Shown here: piece after piece, positions 45,301 to 54,998 of the stretch
Layout of the letters: every line of letters begins with the position of its first letter
Numbering within the stretch: the stretch's first letter is position 1
Origin: Irpex lacteus
Lineage: Eukaryota; Basidiomycota; Agaricomycetes; Polyporales; Irpicaceae
Direction: 5' to 3'
Length of the DNA: 64,000 nucleotides
NCBI GenBank assembly: GCA_001986395.2
Contig: MQVO02000020.1
Coordinates: 496,001 to 560,000 of the forward strand
The notes under the pieces: model-generated
The model's input: the letters and a program-made list of their open reading frames with translations, nothing else
What the model was told of the DNA's origin: nothing
Databases searched by the model: none
Position numbers and translations under genes: made by a program

Positions 45301-47405
45301 AGATGCTGTCCCGTTACTATTACCGCCACACTAGAACCAAAGAACTTACTGCAATAGCTTCTTTACTTGTATCAAAGCGCCATCGTCGGAGTGGGCATTG
45401 ATCTGAACACTTTATGTAAATGTATTGCGTTTCCATTGGTTGCGTTGTAGGGCGTTCACCTGGTGAATAGATGTCAGTCTAGTTTGGACGTTGCAACGCC
45501 GACCCGTTAAGCTTTCTTCACCGTAAAATAACACAACATATATCGAAGACAACGCCGCATTTGGAGCCCTTGAATTGGCGAGCCCTGGATTACTGCAAAC
45601 ATGTTCTTGTGGGGCTGATCGTTGCCTTCCACCTCTCTCCAACGATGCATCGCTACTACTCGTCATTATCAGCATTTATCAGCAGCTACAAGACCCTTAC
45701 CGTAGAATCGATCTATCCCCTCGTGTCGTGAAGTACAACCCAGCGAGTCCCCGTTTCTGCCTGCTGACCGATGGAGTCCAGCGCGGACGCTGACAGTTGG
45801 TCTCCGCATCGACGACTGGGAGCAGGATTGCTAAACGGAAGTATGGTCACTATACAGGACACCGTGCCTTTTGGTTTCCGGAGTGCTATGCGGCGTACCT
45901 GTCGCAATATCCTGCGTTGTATGAACTCATCGATTGCTCCCCATTGACAGGCTGATTCCCGTCCGTGAAAAGCCGTTATGCAGTCCGAACAAGAACAAGC
46001 TCGAACTTGGAAGCACAAGGTATTGTTTGTTGCCCAAATACGCCGCTGGAGCAAGATCTCTCACATTTTGCTGTCGTGGGTTCTCGAGGCACAGATGCAG
46101 CTGCATGAGGTAGCCATCGCTCGCCGTATGAGAAGCCAGCGCGGCGACTGTTTGTTAACTTTTTGGGCCGCCGTAGATCGTTAGTGTAAACACGAGGCAG
46201 CCAAAATACCGTCATCAAACAGCTTCACGAGCGTAATTCACGAAGTCTCCACATACATGACATATTGCGCCGATTTCTTCACCGCGAAATCACCGCACAA
46301 GTGTTCAGTAGAAGATCGTCTTCGTCTTCTCGTACCTTCGGCAGTGGGCCCCTGAGACACTTTGCACTTTTCGATTTTATTGAGAACTGAGGGTTCAGAA
46401 AGGAGCGTGCTGCTGTCGAAGACGCACCTTTTCTGCGCAGCGCAGATACGTGGCGTTCGTGTTGCAGGTGGCTACATAGTATTGGTTGGAGATAAACCAC
46501 ATGTGCGACCGTGGGTAAAGTCACAGGTATTTATGGTTGGATAGCTTGCACGTTGCTTCTGTAGTAGAAGGCATTGAACGATCTCTCAAGAGAAGACGTA
46601 TCTGCCAGGCATCTGTAATAGCAGTGAGAGTCATTAGTTCAATGTCAGGCATGTCTAGCCAAGGAAGTGGAAGCAGCAAGAGAGTTACGTTACGGCTCAG
46701 AACTCCAGCAGATCAGAAGTCAAGTATCGCCAGCCACCAACGCGGACCCGTGTTCGCAGTCCCTCGCTGAAGGCACGAGAAGTGTGCTTCACGAGTCTTC
46801 TACACTCACATGTGACGTCACGCGCTTTCGTGAGCATCGTTGTCGTCTACAAGTGAATCGAGCAAGTCGGGCACGGTAAGATTATCTGACTACGGAATAG
46901 AGATGTACGTACGATTGGCACGTCAAGGCTTATTTGACATCGCCTAGATAACAACATGCGCAATCCTTGCGTTCTGCAATACATTAGTTCTGGAAAGTGG
47001 GTACGAGTAAGGACTTACAAAGGCATTCGTTGCGTCGGGCTGAACGATGACTACAGAAACGAGGTGGAACCGCCAAGGTACTCGGGAGAAGATCCTACAA
47101 AATAGGTCTTATCGGCCAACACGGCGATTGGTTGCAACCGTGAATCTATATGAATGTCAGCACAGCGCGATCTAAACTTCTCGAGTGCGTCTAGGTCAGT
47201 AAGGATGATCACATCTCGATGTAGGCCAGAAGCAAGACGAAGTATTACGCCTAAACGCATGCAACACATTGGGCGGAGTAGGGCGGAACAATGAATCAGG
47301 CACCAATTAGCAGCGTAAATAACATAGATACGTACATACACTAGTTAATACAAGAAAATGGAACATGGTAGCAGAGCGTTGAACGAACAGGGTCTGTACA
47401 CATGA
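39301..47405. other. Gene-poor interval, right part
   Basis: About 8.1 kb without a recognisable gene. Frames up to 198 codons occur (e.g. 40967-41563) but read as random: Ser/Arg/His-rich, no domain, no consistent splice extension. No reverse transcriptase, integrase or transposase motifs and no long terminal or inverted repeats were spotted by eye. The probable spliced 3' UTR of the 39109 transcript lies at its left end. Confidence 0.5.
42355..42375. repeat. Three tandem copies of a 7-bp unit
   Basis: ACTCAGA, ACTCAGA, ACTCAGG in a row, followed by a diverged TCTCAGG. A short slippage repeat in the gene-poor interval. Confidence 0.7.
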
Positions 47406-48203
47406 TCAATCTAGCTTGACTGTCTCATCAATCACGTAGACTATCCCATTAGAGGCCTACCAGAGCCAAGCGTTCTGAGTCAGTGCAACGTTCAAACAAC
47501 GACATCGACGGGCGTACCTCTTTGGCCGAGATGATGTGTATGTCATCATTCAACACAACTCGTGTCCAAGCCGGGGAATCGGACTTCACAGACACCTCCT
47601 TTACAGAGATTGGTTTTCCATCGAGAAGGGTACGATATTCGCCAGTCTCAAGGGTAATAAGATGCTGTCAAGTCCCAAGAACAGAGTATTAGTACCATAA
47701 CGGGCAGAGGATACCGAGAGGCTCACAGGGACAATGTGCGCTGAAACCCAACGTTCGACATTTCGTTTCGAAAGTGCGTCTTGCTCAGCCTCCGTAAGCA
47801 CAATATCACTGTCGGAGACGGGACTTTGGTGTCTGAGAAATGCGGCGAAGCATCAGTAACGAAGTAGTGAGAGCGCACAGACAACCGAAGGGTGCACTCG
47901 GGTGGTTTCATTGAATACTCACGGCTTCCGTGCAAGAGACATGACGGCTTTATTTGTGGGTACAAAGATGGTGTTCTGGACCAGGGGGTCTCCAAATTGA
48001 GAGCTCAGTTCAAGTTCGCGTGCATAGGAGTAAAATATGGAAGCTGAGGGCTCTATCGTGAGCAAGTCTGCGATGGTGGGTTGGGATTGCGTGAGAGGAA
48101 CAAAGGTCCCCGACATTTCGCTGGGTTGGAGGGCTACTTGGTCTTCCTGGGATGCAAGGGCGACGAACGGTAGCGCAAGAAAGGATAAGAGTTGCAACTT
48201 CAT
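47406..48203 (-). CDS. Secreted single-domain fasciclin (FAS1) protein
   Basis: Predicted 194-residue extracellular adhesion-type protein. Exons: 48203-47923, 47832-47727, 47664-47518, 47456-47406. A clear signal peptide (KLQLLSFLALPFVALAS) is followed by one FAS1 domain: TIADLLTIEPSASIFYSYA, the H1-like box NTIFVPTNKAVMSL, VERWVSAHIVP (YH-box region), LLDGKPISV and the terminal strand GIVYVIDETVKL. The protein ends directly after the domain, so there is no GPI-attachment tail and no Ser/Thr stalk. It should be secreted or held by protein contacts in the wall. ATG 48203 is the first ATG of the frame. Only one FAS1 copy, whereas many fungal members have two. Confidence 0.9.
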
Positions 48204-48356
48204 CGTGGTAAGAGTGCTGTATGACTGTGAGCGTGAAGACCAGAGTTGCACAACTTAGCTTGGCTGCGCGCCTGCGCTTACGTCAGATTTCGTTTGGCCT
48301 GGCCACTTACGGTTATGGCAGGAACCGTCGTTCTGGCAAAATTTAAAACATACTCC

Positions 48357-48411
48357 AACTTGAGGCTATAGCTTGAGGTTCAAGCTCAAGCTTCAAGTAA
48401 CAAGTTGCACA
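48357..48411. repeat. Cluster of CTTGAG/CTCAAG elements upstream of the FAS1 gene
   Basis: In 55 bp there are two CTTGAG, one CTCAAG, one GGTTCAAG, one CTTCAAG and flanking AACTTG/CAAGTTG copies, partly arranged as inverted repeats around 48378-48397. It lies about 155-210 bp upstream of the FAS1 start codon in an otherwise plain 360-bp gap (48204-48565) and could be a multi-site regulatory element or a degenerate satellite. Confidence 0.6.
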
Positions 48412-48565
48412 AGTAATGATTACACGAGCTATGACATACACTTCAGGACATGTTCATCCGCTCATATCTTGTCAAGGTGAATGTATTTGTAGGCAACATT
48501 ATAGACAGTACGCTTTTTTGAAGTCCTGCGCTCTTCAACTGCAACCCACACGTTCACCGAGCCCA

Positions 48566-49576
48566 CTACTCCATATCAACCTGGGCCTTCGTCTTCCCAA
48601 AATATCTGTGTATATTTTCAAATATTTCTTGACGACCTGCTTGTAGAACTTCTGTTGCGTCTTCCCTGCAGTACTCGCACAGTCCCGGAAGTAGGTCACC
48701 CTTGTCCACGCGCAGTTTGCCGGGCCATAAAAGCATTATCGGATCAGTCATGAGATAAACGTCCTGGAAACGCGGAGAACAAAGGTTTCGAATGGCTGGA
48801 TCGCAATGCGAAGGGGTCGTACAATATTCGGAAGGGAGGATATTCCACACATCCTCGAGGATGTTGCAATGTGCCCGGACAAGCTTCGGCCGTGCTTCGA
48901 GGCAGGAAATAAGGTGTTCTGATGGGAGACATGTCAATGAACCATCTCCTCCTGGAGTTCCATAGAGTAGATCTTTGGTCGGAAGTTGGCAGCATACGTA
49001 GAGGCACCCGAGGTGTGTACGATACAGCCCATGCTTGTAAGTTGTGTTGGCCATATCTATGTAATCCTTTGTATGATTGGAGCGCATGAGACCTTTTTGA
49101 CCCGGGAATGCTTTGTACCATTCTTCCGCGCTGTGGGGAACTACGCTGCGAATTAGACGAATAGCTTCACGCCGAGCATCGTTAGCCTCGTATTTCGAGC
49201 CTAGACCTAGCAAAACTTTCACTTCCTTCCACTCAGGAATGCGTCGATCCAGCAGGTGACTAACATGGAATCTTTAGATTGGAACACATTTGACAGGCTG
49301 CTGTGAAATAACGTACTTGGAGAAATTATACAGAAAGTTGAAAAATTGTTCCAGCTCTGCCGCCTCGTCCTCGAAGCGTACGACGTCAAGATCTTCGTAC
49401 TTCTCGGCATCCGTAGGCTGGGACAGAGAAAACAAGGTTTTCATGACAGACGATTTGGCGGCCAGCACCCCCTTGTGTAGGCGAAATCCTGTGTCTTGGG
49501 CAGCGATCACAATATTTCCATCATCGAACCATAACTTTGGATGTTTGGTGAAACTTGGAAAGACTGGTAGAGACAT
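48566..49576 (-). CDS. BTB/POZ domain protein
   Basis: Predicted 321-residue member of the large agaricomycete BTB family. Exons: 49576-49317 and 49271-48566. The BTB fold covers about residues 10-120: FDDGNIVIAAQDTGFRLHKG, VLAAKSSVMKTLFSL, DEAAELEQFFNFLY. The splice joins FNFLYNFS to KFHVSHLLDRRIPEW, restoring the normal BTB spacing, followed by VKVLLGLGSKYEANDARREA, the usual helix after the domain. The C-terminal 170 residues are an unassigned region with several Cys (CLYVCCQ, CEYCRED) common in this family. No BACK or Kelch repeats are seen. Such proteins may act as protein-interaction or Cul3-adaptor factors. Function unknown. Confidence 0.87.
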
Positions 49577-49826
49577 ATCGTTCGCCGAGCAGTGTATGTA
49601 ATGCTGTAATACTAGATCGGTGACCAAATTGTATGTTCTGCCAAGCCTAGGGACTTACTATGAATTCAGATGGCGGTAAGAAAGATAAGAAACTCTGCCC
49701 AGCTGCGCTGTGATTGGCTGGTAGCTTCCAGAACCATCAAGCGCCTCGTCATCACTGTACGCAATTCAGTAGCGGCTGAGGCTGAGCCAACTTCACATCT
49801 CTTACCTCCACCACCACGAGCCAATT

Positions 49827-51337
49827 ATGTCTGACGCACAAACACCTTCAGAGATTCAGATAAACGTTAAGGGTATGTGCGCACAATGCTTATCCAGCGT
49901 GAGACTCATGTTAGATCTCAGGACCAAGCGAGTTGAAGCTGCAGATCACAATTACTACAGACAAGACCGTACTTGACCTCAAGCAAGCAATCGCCGAGAA
50001 GTCAGATGTACCTGCCGACCGCCAAAGACTGATCTACTCTGGTCAGTACGCTTTGACTATGTGGAGATATTCGCGATACTCATGTGGCGTATTCGTTCTC
50101 AGGCCGTGTATTGAAGGTAAAGTACTCTACGCTTATCACACGAAGCTAAATCCTCACCGTCTCCTATGCAGGATGAGGACGTGCTATCAGTATACAAGAT
50201 ACAGTCTTCACATACCATCCACATGGTCAAGGGTGTTTCTCGATCCACAGCATCCCAATCCTCGGCTCCACCACCTCTTCCGACCATGCAGACGGGACAG
50301 AACCCAAACGATCCACTCACACAGCTCAACAGTTCGCGAGCATTTGGGGCCATGGCTGGCTTCAATCCATTTGCACAAATGGGAATGAACCCCAATGATC
50401 CTAACATGGTGCGCTCGTCAAACAATCCATCACATCTATTCATCCCCGTAATAACATCGTCCGTTATACTCTTGTAGATGCAAGGCCTGCTCAGCAACCC
50501 TGATTTCGTACAACAGATGTCAAGGATGATGTCTGATCCAGCTATCCTTGATCAAATTCTGGCCAGCAACCCCCAGCTCGCCGGGATGGGACCACAAGTG
50601 CGACAACTCTTCCAGAGCGAAGGATTCAGGAACATGCTGTACGGTTTGCTGTGTTTCAATCTACGTTCGCGTCAGATCTAATAAGATATATGATCACAGA
50701 TCAAACCCGGACTCTCTTCGTATGATGCTTCAAATGTCTTCGATGCTTCGCGGGGGCGGAGCCGACTTTGGAGGTTTCCCAGCCCCAGGCGTCCCATCGA
50801 CTCAGGCCGGTTCACCCCCAGCGGCAGGCGCAAGCACAGGCAGCACGGGATCACCGCCGCCCGCTACTCCCTTTTTCAACCCATTCTTCCCTCCCCGCCT
50901 GCCCCGACTGGAACACCAGGAGCAACTCCAGCGGCAGATTCCACCAATGCGTCTCAGGGTGCTAACGCACAGGCGAATCCGTTCGGGATGTTCGACCCTG
51001 CTGCGATGCAGGGCATGCTTGCTGCGATGGGTGGAGCCGGAGGAGCTGGGTTTGGTGGTCCGTTTGGGGGAGGATTAGGCGGTCTTGGAGGGTTTGGCGG
51101 TGCGCCTGCTGCGGCCCCTGCAGACTCTCGACCGCCAGAAGAGCGATTCCAAGTCCAACTCCAGGTATGTAGTTATCCATCAGCTGATGATTAGATGCTG
51201 ATGGTACGCTTTCATGTTCACAGCAATTGCAGGATATGGGCTTCAGCAACGCCACGCAGAACGTTCGGGCCCTGCTTGCGACAGGAGGGAACGTTCACTC
51301 TGCGATTGAGTACATTTTGAACGGCGGAGGGATCTGA
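49827..51337 (+). CDS. DSK2: Ubiquilin Dsk2 (UBL-UBA shuttle), with a 1-nt frame break
   Basis: Shuttle factor that carries ubiquitylated proteins to the proteasome. Exons: 49827-49872, 49922-50041, 50103-50116 (14 nt), 50172-50408, 50478-50638, 50700-51164, 51224-51337. The N-terminal ubiquitin-like domain (LKLQITITTDKTVLDLKQAI...RLIYSGRVLKDED) includes the 14-nt exon that encodes GRVLK. The centre has Sti1-like NP repeats (GLLSNPDFVQQMSRMMSDP). A Gly/Ala/Pro-rich linker is followed by the C-terminal UBA (LQDMGFSNATQNVRALLAT). Expected length is about 385 residues. The spliced length is one base short: frame breaks in the C-rich run at about 50889-50900, after FNPFFP, and resumes as PTGTPGATPAADSTNASQG. 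As printed, the frame would end at 51076-51078 without the UBA. Confidence 0.93.
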
Positions 51338-51484
51338 AGGACTTTGAAGGAACGGAACGCTGTTGTACAGTAGCTTTTGTATCGCCTAGCTCGCAGAGAG
51401 AAGAGACCTAGATGTACAGATACCAGTGACAACTAATGTGCATGAAGACGACATGATAACATACACGACGCTGATAGACGAGAT

Positions 51485-53253
51485 CTACACAGGTAGCGGT
51501 ATAGGCTCTACGGACAGCCCTTCGAGCTTAGCTCGTTTAGGGTTCACTTCAGGTTCTGGAGTCCGTTCTGAAACACCGCGTTTGGCACCACATCCTTCCG
51601 GGCCACAGTCTGGGTTGAAGTGTCAGATACCTCCAGAAAGTTGGCTGAGAATTGCATTACCTGTTGGTTCGACAGCGTCCCCCACAGTGACACCCGCCTT
51701 ATTGAGTTTCTTCCCATTCACGTCAAGCAGCGGCCTAGTGTAGGGCTGCGCTACCCAATGAGGGAGGACTTTCACACCAGTGACAGGATCTAGAGTGATG
51801 AGCTCTTCGAGAGGACGGCCTTCTGCAGCCTTGGCATCACGCTAGATATCCATGGTACGCCCCGGTCAGTACTGCGACTCTTGCATAAAGAGTAAACGAC
51901 ATACCCTCATACGCTCGTCCATCTGCTTCACTATTTCCTCGTACTTCGCATAAGCTTCCTTCTCCTTTCCCTTTTGGAACCGCACACGGCCTAGCTGTTC
52001 CCGCAAATCTGTCTCCTTGCTCATAGCGGGTCTGAGAAGCTTGAACAAGTGTCCCTTTACCGCACTAGGAGACGTCCAGGTCTCCAACGAGCTGACAATC
52101 GCGAGATATTCTAGCGCCAGCATGGTGTGTGGGAGATGCAAGCCTGTATCCGAGGCGATGACCCAATTCGACGGGGCAGTAGGGTCTTCTGGCGTGAACT
52201 TGGACGCTTCGGATGCAGGAGTGAATATGGCGGGGTTGTAGAGGTTGCCTTCGGCGGACATGACTGCGTCTGCGCCTGTCGCAGCGAGACAGGTGTCGAT
52301 GTCGGAGTAGAACAGGACGTTGCCGTTTGCGATGACGGGGACGGAGACGGACTCTTTAACTGCACGGATTTTCTCCCAATCAGCCAGACCCTATGTCAGA
52401 AGATAGGTAAGAGTGGCGAATTTTAGTGTTATAATCTACGGACGCTATGATGTCCTCGTTGTTCACGAGTGCGACCATGACATGTGAGAACCTGGGCACC
52501 CGCTCTTTCGAGCATTTGAGCGTACTGAACGGTCTTCTCAACGGTGGGGAATACTCGAAACTTCGCAGTCACAGGGATTGATAGGTTATTGTGTAGGTTA
52601 TTGACTGCATATAGCGTACGCATTAGTTCACAATGAAGGAGGATGAGGGGAAAAAAGTGGTCATACTGAGGTTGTATATGAGATCCCACTCGTCCTGCAA
52701 GAAAGATCCGTAACGGCCACGACGGGCTATATCTTGCGGGCAGCCCAGATTTATATCTACAGCATCACAATGCGGTTCAACGATCTTTGCAGCTTTGAGA
52801 AGCCACTCTGGATCGTTGGCACAAAACTGGACGATGAGTGGCCGGTCGCCGGGTCCTCCCTCCTCTCCCTTGGGTATATTGAAGGCTTCATTGCGGTACG
52901 GCTTCCTTGCACCCTCGGCAAACATCTAACAGGGGTAAGAAAAGAGATGATTTTGGCAGATGCCTGTGAATCTACCTTTGCATGGATCATAGGTGTATAC
53001 ACGACCTACACGACCACGATGAGTGTATGACGAAGTCAGGTCGCGATGTGACACACCTGTGCGCCATACTTTCTAGACAACCTTCGCCATGCCTGGAATC
53101 ATCAGCTTCAGTGCATATCATGTACGATATGGGACCTACCAGCTCACTCTGATCGACCATAGGCGCAACGATGTACTTAGGACTACCGAGCACCTTTTCG
53201 AAGAATTCATAGCCCTGCAGCTTTTTGGGAGTCGAGGGTCCTGCTTCCGCCAT
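51485..53253 (-). CDS. DUS1: tRNA-dihydrouridine synthase 1
   Basis: FMN-dependent enzyme reducing uridine to dihydrouridine at positions 16/17 of tRNA. Predicted 463 residues. Exons: 53253-53140, 53092-53057, 53005-52976 (30 nt), 52925-52667, 52604-52444, 52390-51905, 51841-51661, 51609-51485. Landmarks are [29 protein letters not shown], the catalytic Cys in NLGCPQ (about Cys122), [18 protein letters not shown] and [14 protein letters not shown]. The C-terminal segment has a Cys-rich [11 protein letters not shown] followed by a Lys/Arg/Pro tail. The last intron removes an in-frame TGA, so the C-terminal 41 residues depend on splicing. It shares a 265-bp divergent promoter with the NOPCHAP1-like gene. 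Confidence 0.93.
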
Positions 53254-53518
53254 TTTAAAAGTACAGTATGTTACAGGGCGCAGCGCGCGGAAGATGAAAG
53301 CAGCGAACGCTATTATTGCTGGCCTCGTAGGAGGTGAGTCGCTGGAAAGGGAAATTAAGTGCGGTGGCTGGAGATGGAAGTGCAAGATCTCTTCCGAGAT
53401 TTCGTGCTTTTTGAGCGCTGTAAAATTGATCCGTTACACGTGACCCTCAGTTTCCAAATGCTTGCTGCGATTGCATGGTCTTTCTCGTACTCTACACTCC
53501 GCACTATGCAAAGACAGA
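53254..53518. promoter_or_regulatory. Bidirectional promoter, DUS1 / NOPCHAP1-like
   Basis: 265 bp separate the two divergent start codons. No TATA box. The region is CT/AG-rich with several GAGA-type stretches. Co-regulation is inferred only from distance. Confidence 0.45.
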
Positions 53519-54360
53519 ATGAGCGACACCCATTATGATCTGACAACAGGAAATACAGGGGATGCTGAGAGACTGGATGTTGAAGATGAAGAGAGCAGGC
53601 AGCAACGACTGCGTACGTGACATTATTGTGCTCAACTGCGCATATCTCACCCGAGTGCTTCAATACAGACGAGGTGCTTATGCATCTAGACAAAACTGCA
53701 ACTCACCAACAACAGGATTTACCACGCTCCTTTGATTTTGGCGACCGTAAGACGTTCAAGATCGAGCCGCCGACAGATTGTACGTTCCCACTGCTTACTC
53801 GCCTGTCATCATCGACTGAGCTTACATCACCAGTGTTGTCGCGAGTTCAGGCATTCCTACCTGAATTTGCTGCATCGACGGCTGAGATTGCTCGTAAGGC
53901 TGAAGAGGATCCTGACAGCGTTGACATCGAGAAGCTGCAGAACGAAGGCCCATACATTCGTATGGTGCATGTTTAGATTTCTTTCGCTGAACTCGCGCTA
54001 ATACCCTACTAGGACCTTGGTCTTGGAGTGTTCGAAGAACGTAAGGGTGGGTCAAGTTCTTCGGGGAACGACTCGGATACCGAAATGCATGATGAGGATG
54101 CGACTCGAACTTCCTCGTCCTCTTCTGGTACCTCTAACTCGGACTCGCGCTCTGACTCCGACTCTTCCGACGAATACGACTCAGACTCGTCAGTGGATAT
54201 CATTTCTTCTACCATGTCTACGTTCCAGTACAAGAGACCCATCAGACCGCTACCTCGGCGGAAGTCAACTCGACCCAATATTGTAGTCCTCGGTGAAGGA
54301 GGCAGTACTGCTACGGTGGACTCTGGCTCGTCTGGCAGTTCAGAGGAAAGCCAGGGTTGA
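53519..54360 (+). CDS. NOPCHAP1-like box C/D snoRNP assembly chaperone
   Basis: Predicted 227-residue nuclear protein. Exons: 53519-53612, 53669-53779, 53834-53964, 54013-54360. Splicing yields DLLSRVQAFLP and, after the third intron, RMDLGLGVFEERK. These are the two conserved blocks of the NOPCHAP1/DUF4598 family, which bridges NOP58 to the R2TP chaperone in box C/D snoRNP assembly. The C-terminal half is Ser/Asp-rich and acidic (repeats of SDSDS), then a basic segment (RPLPRRKSTRP). Intron 2 (54 nt, 53780-53833) is a multiple of three and has no stop, so its retention would keep the frame and add 18 residues. The assignment rests on the two blocks. Confidence 0.82.
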
Positions 54361-54998
54361 GGTTCTTGTCTGACTGACAGCTGGCTGGTCTTTATGGACT
54401 GATCCTCCCATACGTTCTTGTGCTGTTGCAATTACCTGCTGTTACTTTGTACTGTTCTCGACCAATACTACCGCGGAAATCTCCAGCTTTCGCAAGGACT
54501 GTATTCTGCTTCCATCAAGACAGGTTGTATATTGTGATTGAAGGTGTTGTAGGTCCAGGCAAGATCTCGCTCGCTCTCGGCGCATGGCACTGGTCTGTTG
54601 TGAGATCAAACGCCTAAATTCTCGTTTATGGTAACCGGATTACATCTCGGAGGAGCACGCCCTTGCCCTTTCTCGTTTGGGTCGCAGTCCGCCTTCAACC
54701 AGACTTGTCTCCCCCGCCCATCTCCCGCCTCTTGTTCGTCGTTTGTGCCGCCCTCCACAACGCCCTCCGTCTGAAATGCAGAATATCGATCTGTCGGCAG
54801 GCGTGGTGCCGCGGCAGTGGGCGGTTGCATCCGCTGCCTCATAAGGTTACCCACGTGTCGAGCCGCCGGCGTGAGGTCACTGTCGCGCACTCAAAGCTCT
54901 CAGCTGCTGCCGCTGCAACCAACGATTAGTGTCTTGCTTGACCTCCATCATCTACTTGCTCTGCTCGTCGTCGCTGACGGCAATCAAGCCAACACGAC
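54361..54998. other. Intergenic region upstream of the histidine kinase
   Basis: 3' flank of the NOPCHAP1-like gene and promoter of the kinase. No gene supported. A pyrimidine-rich stretch at about 54693-54735 and a CT-rich leader (54930-54960) are the only compositional features. Confidence 0.45.

Noticed and set aside
34553..47405. Transposable element remains
   Set aside because: Looked for reverse transcriptase (YxDD), integrase or DDE motifs, terminal repeats and target duplications; none was seen by eye. A database search could still find an old relic.
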